This document shows, one piece after another, positions 46,993 to 55,636 of a DNA stretch of 64,000 nt. Each line of letters begins with the position of its first letter. The first letter of the stretch is position 1. Position numbers and translations under genes: made by a program. The DNA comes from an uncultured Bacteroidales bacterium (GTDB lineage: Bacteria; Bacteroidota; Bacteroidia; Bacteroidales; UBA932), in NCBI GenBank assembly GCA_944326245.1, contig CALVDF010000015.1, forward strand, positions 1 through 64,000, written 5' to 3'. A model generated the notes under the pieces. The model was not told where the DNA came from and made no database searches. It saw only the letters and a program-made list of their open reading frames with translations.

Positions 46993-49329
46993 TCAGTTCT
47001 TGAGTCCGTGTTCCCTGAATATCAGGAAACCGATATTGAACGAAGGATAGAATTTGGATTTGTCCGCCTTCTCATAATATGCACACGACAGGGATACGGG
47101 GCCGATAGGGGACTGCCACACCAGAGCCGCATTGCCCACAAACCCTCCCTTGGGGAAAGGTGCGGAATACTCATACCTTCCTGAAGCCAGCTGGACCAGC
47201 GAACGGTAGGGCTGGAAATATCCACCCGAAAGCTGCAGGAAGAATGTCTTGGTAAATTTGAATACCGGAGTCACCATCAGTCCGGCATATATCGGAGCCC
47301 TGTACGCCCCCAGCATGAGGGTCTTGCTGTGGACAGTAGGCTGGAAAGCGGGCATGGCGATCATGGTGGAGGTATAGTCCGAAAGATCCAGTGGAGTCGA
47401 CACGGTCAGGTCAAAATTGTAGCCGAGCGTAAACCACCGCCCCAGATCATAGTAGTCCTCCATATTGAGTCTTGCCAGCAACGTATGCTTGAGAGGGACG
47501 GTTACCTGGGTCCCGTCGGCGAAAATGGTACCTTCCGCGTGGGATTCGTGGCTGAATATGTAACGGAACTCCAGCAGACGTCTCCTGCCCGAAGTAGGAT
47601 ACATGTTGTAGTCCAGAGTAGTCTGGGCCATCTTGATCCTGGCTGTCAGATACGCAAGACGGGTACGGTCCTCGACATCGTACTGCGTGTAGTTGTCGGC
47701 AGGGAAATATATGTACTGGTTGACTCCCGCCGTAATGCCGAATTCCGCCAGAATGCTGCTGTTGTACGATATGGGAGTTCCCATGTTCAGAGTGACATAC
47801 GACTCGTTCTCACGGATATTGGATGCAAGCTTCTTCGAGAACAGAAGCCCTTGGCTACTGCCGAAATAGTCGAAATTATGCATATTCAGCATTATCTCAT
47901 AAAGGAACAGAGGACGTATGCCGATATGCTGACGGTAGTAAAGCCCCAGACCAGTGAAGAACTGTCCGATATCGAGATTCAATGCGGCATTCCACGGGTG
48001 CCTCGAAAAATGGGTGTGCGACACACCCACAAAGCCCTGCATGAGGGAGGAGGAGGAAATATTGCCTCCCACCGATACGGATACCACGTTTTTGGGCGCA
48101 GTCTCAAGACGCAGGGTGAACAGCGAATCCCCACCGGAGTATGCCGTAGGATAGAAAGACTGTATAGCATTGGTGGACAAGGCCCTGTAGTATCCCCGCT
48201 TGGCCTGGTTGAAGGAAAACACATCCTTCTTGTCCGTTATCGTAGCCGTTATGTATTTTCTTTGAGCCTTCGTAACATTGCCACGGACTTCCACGGAATC
48301 GAACCGGAGCTCCCGGCACCTCTGCCTGAAGGCTATGCGCATGGAGTCCGTCTCTTCCCTGGACCTGCGCCGGGTAACTCTGGACAGTATCTCGTCCATA
48401 TACAGCATGGCGGTATCATAACCTTTCTGCACCAGTTCGTCTATCTTGTCGAACTCCAGCAGGGAATAGTCGTAGATACCGGATATCAGGACACCGTCCT
48501 CTTCAGGCAAGTCATAGTCCGTGTCCACAGTCATGATAGTCTCAAGCTGCTTGTACAGGTCTTCCTGATCCGCACCTACCCGGTCTCCCTTCACGCATTT
48601 GGCCCCGATTATGAAATCAGGCCGGTACTTGTCCCGCATTATCTCCCACGGGAAGTTATTGTAAAACCCGCCGTCAAACAGCAGGACCGAATCGATCATT
48701 ACCGGTTTGAAGTATGCGGGGAAAGTCATGGAAGCCCTGACGGCAGTACCCAGATCCCCTTTGTCCGAAACATAAGGCTGCTTGCGGGCCACATCAGCGG
48801 AAACACAGAAAAACGGAACCATGAGATTGTCGAAATCATAGCCGGCTGCCGCAGAGGCATTCGCGAATATCTGCACAAACGCTATGTCCATGGGATACGG
48901 GGACACCAGACTGGTCGGCAGGGATATCTTGAGCTTGCGACGGCCCTGAGCAAGCTTTTTCTCGTCCCACTTTATATCCAGACTTACCATGGAAGGTGTA
49001 GGATAACCGGAATACAGGTACGTAAAAAATTCCCTCTCGCCCTCGCCTGTATACCATGACCGGAATTCCTTCGTCTTCATGAGGGCTATCATGTCGTCAG
49101 GGGACAGGCCTATCGCATAGAGGCCGCCGACAATCGAACCTATAGAAGTGCCGCATATATAGTCAATAGGGATACCGTTCTCTTCCAAAGCCTTGATTAC
49201 GCCTATATGGGACAGTCCTTTCGCCCCGCCTCCACTAAGGACCAGACCTACCGACTGGGCCCCTGCGGGAGCAGAGAAAAGCATGGCGCACAACAAAACT
49301 AAAAAGATTGACGGTTTTCGCAGCAGCAT
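46993..49329 (-). CDS. Patatin-like phospholipase with POTRA and outer-membrane barrel
   Basis: A 778-residue exported protein. After the signal peptide (ending PAGAQ) comes a patatin domain: the oxyanion loop LSGGGAKGLSHIG, the nucleophile elbow GTSIGSIVGG (GxSxG) and the catalytic Asp in DGGFYNNFP. A POTRA-like segment follows (about residues 330-400: FDSVEVRGNVTKAQRKYI), then a C-terminal beta-barrel of alternating strands ending NIGFLIFREHGLKN. This is the PlpD/type Vd arrangement, an outer-membrane-anchored lipase. The ATG at 49329 is used, as the longer frame begins with TTG. The -7 box TATCTTTG lies at 49351-49358. Confidence 0.92.
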   Translation of the reverse strand: MLLRKPSIFLVLLCAMLFSAPAGAQSVGLVLSGGGAKGLSHIGVIKALEENGIPIDYICGTSIGSIVGGLYAIGLSPDDMIALMKTKEFRSWYTGEGEREFFTYLYSGYPTPSMVSLDIKWDEKKLAQGRRKLKISLPTSLVSPYPMDIAFVQIFANASAAAGYDFDNLMVPFFCVSADVARKQPYVSDKGDLGTAVRASMTFPAYFKPVMIDSVLLFDGGFYNNFPWEIMRDKYRPDFIIGAKCVKGDRVGADQEDLYKQLETIMTVDTDYDLPEEDGVLISGIYDYSLLEFDKIDELVQKGYDTAMLYMDEILSRVTRRRSREETDSMRIAFRQRCRELRFDSVEVRGNVTKAQRKYITATITDKKDVFSFNQAKRGYYRALSTNAIQSFYPTAYSGGDSLFTLRLETAPKNVVSVSVGGNISSSSLMQGFVGVSHTHFSRHPWNAALNLDIGQFFTGLGLYYRQHIGIRPLFLYEIMLNMHNFDYFGSSQGLLFSKKLASNIRENESYVTLNMGTPISYNSSILAEFGITAGVNQYIYFPADNYTQYDVEDRTRLAYLTARIKMAQTTLDYNMYPTSGRRRLLEFRYIFSHESHAEGTIFADGTQVTVPLKHTLLARLNMEDYYDLGRWFTLGYNFDLTVSTPLDLSDYTSTMIAMPAFQPTVHSKTLMLGAYRAPIYAGLMVTPVFKFTKTFFLQLSGGYFQPYRSLVQLASGRYEYSAPFPKGGFVGNAALVWQSPIGPVSLSCAYYEKADKSKFYPSFNIGFLIFREHGLKN

Positions 49330-49332
49330 TAT

Positions 49333-49358
49333 TATCTTTGTAAAATCACTCAAAGATA
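49333..49358. promoter_or_regulatory. Back-to-back -7 boxes of the patatin and cyclophilin genes
   Basis: TATCTTTG (49333-49340, plus strand) and its inverse CAAAGATA (49351-49358, a minus-strand box) are separated by 10 bases. The plus-strand box lies 32 bases before the cyclophilin ATG; the minus-strand box lies 22 bases before the patatin ATG and has a TTTTG 20 bases upstream. Both transcripts should start at almost the same position. Confidence 0.6.
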
Positions 49359-49371
49359 TTAAAACATCGCC

Positions 49372-50055
49372 ATGAAATCAAAAATTTTTGTCCTGATACT
49401 TCTAGTATCGCTCGCAGCTGCCTCTTGCGGCAACCGCAACCGGAAATCAGCCGAAGACAAATCCTCCGCACCTGAAACATCACAGCAGACAACAGAAAAA
49501 AAGAAACCCATGGACACCACATTGGCATTTGACCCGGCCAGCCTGCCGGAAGAGCCTATCTTTCAGATCCACACCACAGAAGGGACTATAACCGTACTGC
49601 TCTACGCCGACACCCCCCTCCACAGGGACAATTTCATCAAGCTGGCTTCCAGGCGGTTCTACGACAGTGTCCTCTTCCACCGCGTGATATACAACTTCAT
49701 GATCCAGACAGGCGACCCTCTGACCAAGGACCCCGCCAATGAAGCCAGATTCGGTACCGGCGGCCCCGACTACACGATACCTGCCGAATTCGTGGCCGCG
49801 CATACCCACAAGAAAGGAGCCCTGGCGGCGGCACGTATGGGCGATACAGCCAATCCCCGCAAGGAATCCTCAGGTTCACAGTTCTATATCGTACAGAACC
49901 CTGAGATATGTTCGCATCTTGACGGGGAGTACACCGTATTCGGCGAGACTCTGGACGGATTCGATGTCATAGACCGCATCGCATCCCTCAAGACAGACTC
50001 CAAGGACAGACCGCTCAAAGACGTCCGCATCATTACCATCACTCCAGTAATCTGA
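49372..50055 (+). CDS. Cyclophilin-type peptidyl-prolyl isomerase, lipoprotein
   Basis: A 227-residue lipoprotein (MKSKIFVLILLVSLAAASC) with a Ser/Lys-rich linker (about residues 22-50) and a cyclophilin domain (about 60-227). Active-site features include FYDSVLFHRVIYNFMIQTGDP (Arg and Phe/Met of the catalytic face) and SSGSQFYIV. It speeds proline isomerisation in proteins of the periplasm or outer membrane. It is followed 13 bases later by the nitroreductase gene and is probably co-transcribed. Confidence 0.95.
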   Translation: MKSKIFVLILLVSLAAASCGNRNRKSAEDKSSAPETSQQTTEKKKPMDTTLAFDPASLPEEPIFQIHTTEGTITVLLYADTPLHRDNFIKLASRRFYDSVLFHRVIYNFMIQTGDPLTKDPANEARFGTGGPDYTIPAEFVAAHTHKKGALAAARMGDTANPRKESSGSQFYIVQNPEICSHLDGEYTVFGETLDGFDVIDRIASLKTDSKDRPLKDVRIITITPVI

Positions 50056-50068
50056 AAAACCCATAATC

Positions 50069-50653
50069 ATGGACGTACGTAAAGCACTCCGCCTCAACCG
50101 AAGCTACCGCCGTTTCCGGCAGGAAGACGCAATACCGGAAGCAGACCTCAGGATCATAGCCGACGCCGCCAGGCTCTCTCCTTCAGGACGCAATATCCAG
50201 CCACTGAAATTCTTCATATCAGGAGACCCTGGACTCAACGCCAGGATATTCCCTACCCTGGCCTGGGCCGCCTACCTCACCGAATGGGCCGGACCGGCAG
50301 AAGGAGAGCGCCCGTCTGCCTACATAGTGCAGCTCCTGGACACTTCGATAGCCCAAAACATACTATGCGATGACGGAATCACGGCCCAGAGCATGCTGCT
50401 CCAGGCCGTGGAACTCGGATACGGCGGGTGTATCATCGCTGCCGTAAAACGTCAGGAACTCCACTCCATCCTCGGCCTTCCGGAGCACCTGAAGATCCTC
50501 AATGTGATTGCCCTCGGGAAACCGGCGGAGACAGTTGTGATCGAAGACATGAAAGACGGCCAATACAAGTACTGGCGTACACCTGACGGCATACACCATG
50601 TACCCAAACGTTCCCTTGAAGAGATCACGATATTCGCTAATAAAGGAATATAA
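50069..50653 (+). CDS. Nitroreductase family protein
   Basis: A 194-residue FMN-dependent oxidoreductase. RLNRSYRRFRQEDAIPE and AARLSPSGRNIQPLKFF form the N-terminal FMN phosphate/ring site, and AVELGYGGCIIAA with IALGKPAE the C-terminal site. Physiological substrates are unknown; flavin-linked reduction of nitro- or quinone-type compounds is the family activity. Second gene after the cyclophilin lipoprotein. Confidence 0.92.
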   Translation: MDVRKALRLNRSYRRFRQEDAIPEADLRIIADAARLSPSGRNIQPLKFFISGDPGLNARIFPTLAWAAYLTEWAGPAEGERPSAYIVQLLDTSIAQNILCDDGITAQSMLLQAVELGYGGCIIAAVKRQELHSILGLPEHLKILNVIALGKPAETVVIEDMKDGQYKYWRTPDGIHHVPKRSLEEITIFANKGI

Positions 50654-50657
50654 AAAA

Positions 50658-50688
50658 TGCGCCTCAAATCATCACGACCTGAGGCGCA
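50658..50688 (-). terminator. Terminator of the amino-sugar operon
   Basis: Perfect 9-base arms TGCGCCTCA / TGAGGCGCA with a 13-base loop, followed on the minus strand by six T. It lies 85 bases past the stop codon at 50773. It is also just behind the nitroreductase gene on the other strand. Confidence 0.8.
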
Positions 50689-50699
50689 CCGCTTAACTT

Positions 50700-50734
50700 A
50701 ACCTAAAACTTAACCTATGAAAAAACTATCGCTT
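50700..50734. repeat. Conserved intergenic element, copy 1
   Basis: AACCTAAAACTTAAC followed by CTATGAAAAAACTATCGCTT; 20 bases (50715-50734) are identical to 63753-63772 and weaker similarity runs on to about 50762. It lies between a terminator hairpin and the stop codon of a minus-strand gene, in a convergent gap. Confidence 0.7.
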
Positions 50735-50772
50735 ATTCTTATTACAAATCCCGTGCCAAACCATCTTTCACT

Positions 50773-52083
50773 CTAATTATTTCTCCCCACAAAATCCACG
50801 GACTCGAGACTGAAACTGAAAGGAAGCGAACTTTGGCTCCAGGTAGCTCCGCTGTCTACCGTATAGAATAAGGAACCTGTGGCTCCTGTCTGCGATTTGA
50901 CTGCAAAGGCTCCGTAGACCGCATTCCTGAGAAAAGCTACCGAGGTGACCGGTCCGCCGGGGAAAGACCCTTCCGCCGGCACCGATTCCACTATACTCTC
51001 AAAACCGTCTCCGGTTCCGGACAGATGCCCGTCCGCTCCGGAAGCCCACATTCTGGAGCTGTCTAAAATATCCAACGAGAGCAGTTCCATTCCGGCAAGG
51101 GGCTGTATCCACCTGGTACCTCCGTCCATGAGGGCCAGCAATCCGATGGAACCTGTTCCTGCAATGTAGACTACAGACTCCGAGACCGCACAAATATCGG
51201 ACGGCCTACCCGACAGACCGGTCAGAGCGGTAATGTCAGTAACAGTCCACGTCACTCCCCCGTCGGGCGAGTACTCCATGACGGCATATCCCTCCGCACT
51301 CACCCCGCAGCACCATACATTGACTCCGTCGGGAGTCGTAATAGCCGTAAACCCTGCCGCATAGTCGGAAGAACGGCATACAGACCAGGATTTGCCTGCA
51401 TTTACAGTCTTGAGGACAAGCCCCGTGTCGGACGCTGCCGCCCACGCAGTATCCCCGTCCATCGAGATAATGCCTGCTACAGACACAGGCGGTATGGAGG
51501 TTATGGATGTTCCCTGATTGCTCCAGGTCGTACCCCCGTCATCGGTCCGCAGAATCACTGTACTTCCCCTTACGGTATCGGCATCTCCCGCAATCCAGCA
51601 GATCCGGTCACTGACTGCACACACATCCGTGAGTCTGGCTGAAGGCACTGTGGCGGGAGACCCCTGCCGCACCCATGACCTGCCGGCATCCGTAGATCCC
51701 AGTATGGTCCCGTATCCGCTGTCTTCCGCACCTGCTGCCCATCCGGTCCTGATGATATCCAGCCGTACATCACAGCCCGCCGTACCACCTGCAGGAATGT
51801 TGACCAGTTCCATCACCGGATAGTAGCCGCGAAGCTCGAAACGGAAACCTTGTGTACCGTCCGGGACATTGTCGTATCTATAGTAGCCCGACTGGTCGGT
51901 CACTACGGATGAATCTCCGTATATTACAGACACTCCGTAGATTCCCGCACCGTCCGCATCAGTGACCCGTCCCTCCATGCTTCCGTATCCGGCAGTCGGC
52001 TTATGGCATCCGGCTACTGTCCCCAGAGCAAGCAGAAGAGCGGGTACAACCAGCAAATGATATAGCCTGTGATATGATCTCAT
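50773..52083 (-). CDS. YCF48/BNR-type beta-propeller lipoprotein
   Basis: A 436-residue lipoprotein (MRSYHRLYHLLVVPALLLALGTVAGC). Residues about 33-110 form a carboxypeptidase-regulatory-like domain (GRVTDADGAGIYGVSVIYGD). The rest has repeated Asp-box or YCF48-type blades (STDAGRSWVRQG, RTDDGGTTWSNQG, TVNAGKSWSVC, YSPDGGVTWTVT, TVDSGATWSQSS). Sialidase-type Asp boxes alone do not imply an enzyme, and no catalytic Arg triad is seen. It is the last gene of the GH31-GH84-GH20-MFS operon, 39 bases behind the permease, so a surface glycan-binding role is possible. Confidence 0.8.
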   Translation of the reverse strand: MRSYHRLYHLLVVPALLLALGTVAGCHKPTAGYGSMEGRVTDADGAGIYGVSVIYGDSSVVTDQSGYYRYDNVPDGTQGFRFELRGYYPVMELVNIPAGGTAGCDVRLDIIRTGWAAGAEDSGYGTILGSTDAGRSWVRQGSPATVPSARLTDVCAVSDRICWIAGDADTVRGSTVILRTDDGGTTWSNQGTSITSIPPVSVAGIISMDGDTAWAAASDTGLVLKTVNAGKSWSVCRSSDYAAGFTAITTPDGVNVWCCGVSAEGYAVMEYSPDGGVTWTVTDITALTGLSGRPSDICAVSESVVYIAGTGSIGLLALMDGGTRWIQPLAGMELLSLDILDSSRMWASGADGHLSGTGDGFESIVESVPAEGSFPGGPVTSVAFLRNAVYGAFAVKSQTGATGSLFYTVDSGATWSQSSLPFSFSLESVDFVGRNN

Positions 52084-52122
52084 AAAATGCGTCTATATGG
52101 TTGCATGTATATTTGTTTTCTT

Positions 52123-53433
52123 CTACCTGTTCTCCTGACGGACATATCTGTAACGGAACATAATCGCAAACAGAACGGCAACTATCAGGGCATAGGCCGC
52201 AAACAGCCACCAGGCATGACTCCAGCCCGTCATCACGGCATTCCAGTCTATGACACCGTCAGCCCCGGGCACGCGGTGCGAATTGACAAGCTTGTTGACT
52301 ACAGCCTGCGCCCCTATCGTCCCTGCCGCTGCCCCGATACCGTTGGTCATAAGCATGAAGAGCCCCTGGGCGCTGGAACGTATGGACTTGTCCGTAGTCT
52401 CGTTGACAAAAAGCGAACCTGATATGTTGAAGAAATCGAATGCCACTCCATACACTATCATGGACAGCACTATGAGCCATACACCGCTGCCGGGATTGCC
52501 TGCGGCGAAGAAGCCGAAGCGCAGAACCCAGGCCAGCATCGCAATGAGCATCACATTCTTGATACCGTACCGCTTCAGGAAGAACGGTATCAGGAGTATG
52601 CACAGCGTCTCCGACACCTGGGACAGGGAGATGAGCATATTGGAATGCTCCACACCGAAAGTCCCTTCATATTCGGCCAGATTCCCGAAATCCGCCAGGA
52701 ACGGATTGGCAAAACCGTTGGTAATCTGCAGGGCCACCCCAAGCAGCATGGAGAAGATGAAAAACACTGCCATCTTCCTCTCCCTGAACAGTGTAAATGC
52801 CCTCAACCCCATAGCGTCCACAAGGGATTTCTTCTCTGCCGACTTGTTCACAGGGCACTCGGGCAAGGTCAGTGTATACAGTGCAAGCAGGATTCCCAGC
52901 ACACCGGATACGACATACTGCATCGAAGTCTCCTGCATCGCTGCACCGCGGAAATGCACCAGATCCACGAACCACATCGAACAGATGAATCCTACCGTAC
53001 CCCACACCCTGATAGGCGGAAAGTCCTTGACAGGATCCTTGCCGGCCCTCTCCAGAATCGTATATGCCACCGAATTGGAAATCGCTATCGTAGGCATGAA
53101 GAAAGCTATGCTGACAGCGTACAGACTGAAAAGTGTACCGTACTGCACGGCATCACCGGCCGTTACGCCGTAGACACCTGCCCCTATCATGGCTGCACCC
53201 GCCACCAGATGGCACAGACCGAGCAGCCTCTGCGCCGGAATCCACTTGTCGGCTATGATACCCATGATTGCCGGCATGAATATCGACACGATACCCTGGA
53301 TTGCATAGAACATTCCTATCTTCTCTCCGAATCCGGTTCCGGCCAGATATCGTCCCTGACTGGTCAGGTAAGCTCCCCACACTGCAAATTCGAGGAAGCT
53401 AAGTACTATAAGTCTCAATTTGTTGCCTTTCAT
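52123..53433 (-). CDS. MFS permease, nucleoside/sugar:H+ symporter-like
   Basis: A 436-residue inner-membrane transporter with 12 predicted helices. The opening KLRLIVLSFLEFAVWGAYLTSQGRYL and the loop IIADKWIPAQRLLGLCHL fit the NupG/XapB-like Nuc_H_symport branch of the major facilitator superfamily. Its operon, one base behind a GH20 hexosaminidase, argues for uptake of an amino sugar or small amino-sugar oligosaccharide released by the three hydrolases, rather than nucleosides. That is inference from context. No phosphotransferase or kinase gene is present. Confidence 0.88.
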   Translation of the reverse strand: MKGNKLRLIVLSFLEFAVWGAYLTSQGRYLAGTGFGEKIGMFYAIQGIVSIFMPAIMGIIADKWIPAQRLLGLCHLVAGAAMIGAGVYGVTAGDAVQYGTLFSLYAVSIAFFMPTIAISNSVAYTILERAGKDPVKDFPPIRVWGTVGFICSMWFVDLVHFRGAAMQETSMQYVVSGVLGILLALYTLTLPECPVNKSAEKKSLVDAMGLRAFTLFRERKMAVFFIFSMLLGVALQITNGFANPFLADFGNLAEYEGTFGVEHSNMLISLSQVSETLCILLIPFFLKRYGIKNVMLIAMLAWVLRFGFFAAGNPGSGVWLIVLSMIVYGVAFDFFNISGSLFVNETTDKSIRSSAQGLFMLMTNGIGAAAGTIGAQAVVNKLVNSHRVPGADGVIDWNAVMTGWSHAWWLFAAYALIVAVLFAIMFRYRYVRQENR

Positions 53434-53434
53434 A

Positions 53435-55627
53435 TCACTCTTCTATTTCAAGTCCCCGAAGGACTGCTGTATATCCGTCATTTGAATCCGTCATGACCAC
53501 CCTTACCTGAGTCACGGCCCCGGAAGGCACGAAACTCAGGGAGCCGTGGTACAGTTCCCCGGCATTGACGGTACGCCCGTCGGAAGTGGTATATTCCACA
53601 TAGGCATCGGTAATATAGAACAAGCCCGAGTAAGGATCTCCGCTGGAAACTGTAATGCGGCTGCATTCCACCGGCGAAGCCATGGCGTAGGTCAGCACGT
53701 CCCCTTCCTGCAGCACACGGCCTGAATATCCTACTCCGTCGCGGCCGGCCAGGGACTCCAGGTTCTTTGCGGACAGGGGGAAATTGCTTTCCACCGTCAT
53801 TTCAGGATCAATATAGTGGTAAAGCTCGATATTGGATGCTCCTACGGCAATGCTGGAAAGTCCGTCTCCGAAGAATGCGGCAAAACGGAATTTCTCAGGA
53901 CGGTCGGTCACTATATCCCCGCGGCACACGGGTGAGGAGGCAACCGGGGCACTGCCGTCCATGGTATACCTGATCACTGCCGAAGGATGCGGAGGCCTGA
54001 CCTGAAGTGCCTGCCCGTCAAACGTCACATCCGGAGGAGCCAAACGGAAGTTGATGCCCATATTGTAAAGCCTTGAAAAATGCTTTTCATACAGACGCTG
54101 CTCGAAGTCCCCGTAATCCCTGGCATCCCGGCTGCTCCAGCCGACCTCAGACAAGGCGCAAAGACGCGGGAATAGCTGATATTCCATAAATCTGGGCGGC
54201 CATGCCAGCAACTCGCCCCACAGACCGGCCTGGACACCGGCTATCAGTCCGCTGTCAGCCGCACTTTCCGCAAGTATTCCGTCCGGTTCCAGCGAATAAA
54301 TCTTGGACAGGGGGACCACTCCGGCCCATCTGTGGCCTCTCTCGGCCTCAGACTGCTTCATGTCCAGATAGCAGTACTCCCCTATCTGGACCACTGTCCT
54401 GTACCCTTTTTCTACGGACATCCGTCCGCTTTCCACGCTCCTCCAGGCATAGACCATGGTCGCAGGATCGAACTTCACGTCAGGGATTATTATCTCGTCC
54501 CAGCCGGCCATCTTCTTGCCCAGCCTGCTGATGATTCCGTCAAGCCTGTACACGAACCAGCTGTGCAGTCCGCCTGGACCCTCCAGGTTATTTTCCTTGA
54601 CAAGAGCCTGACAATGCGGGCAATTGTTCCATGCAGTATGGTCCACTTCATCTCCTCCGATATGGATGTACTCCGAAGGGAAAAGCGAAGCTATCTCCTT
54701 GAAGATATTGCCCAGAATCCTGTAGTTTTCCTCGTTTGCCACACAGAGGACATTGTCCGTCTCCCCGTTGACACTTGTATACTCCACATCCGTATCGCAT
54801 GCCATCTCTGGGAACACTCCGATCAGGGAGCGGCTATGTCCCGGGAGGTCTATCTCAGGAATGATCTCAATATGGCGCTCTGCCGCATACTTCACTATCC
54901 GGCGTATGTCTTTCTGGGTGTAGTAACCGCCATACCTGTCATGTCCCTGACCGTAGGCGGCCGGAGTCACCTCCCCGTCCCCTCTCCATGCACCTTTCTC
55001 CGTAAGCTGCGGATACTTGCGTATTTCTATCCTCCAGCCGTTGTCATCGGCCAGATGCCAGTGGAACCGGTTAAGCTTGTGATAAGCCATCCAGTCCAGA
55101 AGCCTGAGGACATGCTCCGTGTCGTAGAACGTGCGGGAGACATCCAGCATCGTACCCCTGTACCCGTACCGGGGAGCATCAGTAATCACAGCCGCATCCA
55201 GTTCATAGCGGGTCAGCTCCATACATGTCTGCCCGTATACGGCCGGCGGCATCATCTGAAGCAGTGTCTGCACGCCGTAGAAGATGCCAGCAGGGTCCGA
55301 TGCCTCTATGACTACCTGATTTTCATTTATTTCCAGCCTGTAGGCCTCCCTTTCCATGCCGTCTGCCATACGCATTGTAATGCTGTTGTACACAGGCACG
55401 TCGCTCACAGGCACGTCAAACGCAAATACCTTCTCCAGATGCTGCACGAGATATGAACTCTCGGACTTCAGCTCTTCCGGGGCGCACAGGTGCATCCCCT
55501 TCTCCATTACGAATGTACCTTCCCCTGGAACCACTTCCAAAGGTTTGGGAACAAGATTGTCATAGGTACGGGCCATCAGTACGTATCCCAGGACGATGGC
55601 CGTCAAAAGGGTTATTGCTCTCTTCAT
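53435..55627 (-). CDS. GH20 beta-N-acetylhexosaminidase
   Basis: A 730-residue secreted exo-hexosaminidase that removes terminal GlcNAc or GalNAc by substrate-assisted catalysis. Signal-like N-terminus (about residues 1-20); the GH20b alpha/beta domain (about 25-145); then the TIM barrel with FHWHLADDNGWRIEI (near residue 190), IPEIDLPGHS, and the catalytic Asp326-Glu327 pair in IHIGGDEVDHTAW. The C-terminus has a chitobiase-type Ig domain (VIRYTMDGSAP) and a discoidin-like end. Third gene of the operon; 9 bases behind GH84 and 1 base before the MFS gene. Confidence 0.95.
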   Translation of the reverse strand: MKRAITLLTAIVLGYVLMARTYDNLVPKPLEVVPGEGTFVMEKGMHLCAPEELKSESSYLVQHLEKVFAFDVPVSDVPVYNSITMRMADGMEREAYRLEINENQVVIEASDPAGIFYGVQTLLQMMPPAVYGQTCMELTRYELDAAVITDAPRYGYRGTMLDVSRTFYDTEHVLRLLDWMAYHKLNRFHWHLADDNGWRIEIRKYPQLTEKGAWRGDGEVTPAAYGQGHDRYGGYYTQKDIRRIVKYAAERHIEIIPEIDLPGHSRSLIGVFPEMACDTDVEYTSVNGETDNVLCVANEENYRILGNIFKEIASLFPSEYIHIGGDEVDHTAWNNCPHCQALVKENNLEGPGGLHSWFVYRLDGIISRLGKKMAGWDEIIIPDVKFDPATMVYAWRSVESGRMSVEKGYRTVVQIGEYCYLDMKQSEAERGHRWAGVVPLSKIYSLEPDGILAESAADSGLIAGVQAGLWGELLAWPPRFMEYQLFPRLCALSEVGWSSRDARDYGDFEQRLYEKHFSRLYNMGINFRLAPPDVTFDGQALQVRPPHPSAVIRYTMDGSAPVASSPVCRGDIVTDRPEKFRFAAFFGDGLSSIAVGASNIELYHYIDPEMTVESNFPLSAKNLESLAGRDGVGYSGRVLQEGDVLTYAMASPVECSRITVSSGDPYSGLFYITDAYVEYTTSDGRTVNAGELYHGSLSFVPSGAVTQVRVVMTDSNDGYTAVLRGLEIEE

Positions 55628-55636
55628 ATAATGATG

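Noticed and set aside
47329..49059. 576-codon plus-strand ORF opposite the patatin gene
   Set aside because: Antisense shadow of a gene with clear lipase and barrel motifs; no domain, promoter or homologous look of its own.
50719..50775. Short plus-strand ORF starting ATGAAAAAACTATCG
   Set aside because: It looks like a signal-peptide start but stops within about 20 codons, and the second copy of the element diverges in protein sequence; kept as a DNA element, not as a gene.
50773..52083. Sialidase call for the propeller lipoprotein because of Asp-box-like repeats
   Set aside because: No catalytic Arg triad, Tyr/Glu pair or FRIP motif; the blades fit YCF48/BNR structural repeats.
52123..53433. 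Naming the MFS gene nupG
   Set aside because: Only the broad Nuc_H_symport branch is visible, and the operon context suggests amino-sugar uptake; a nucleoside permease name would overstate the evidence.
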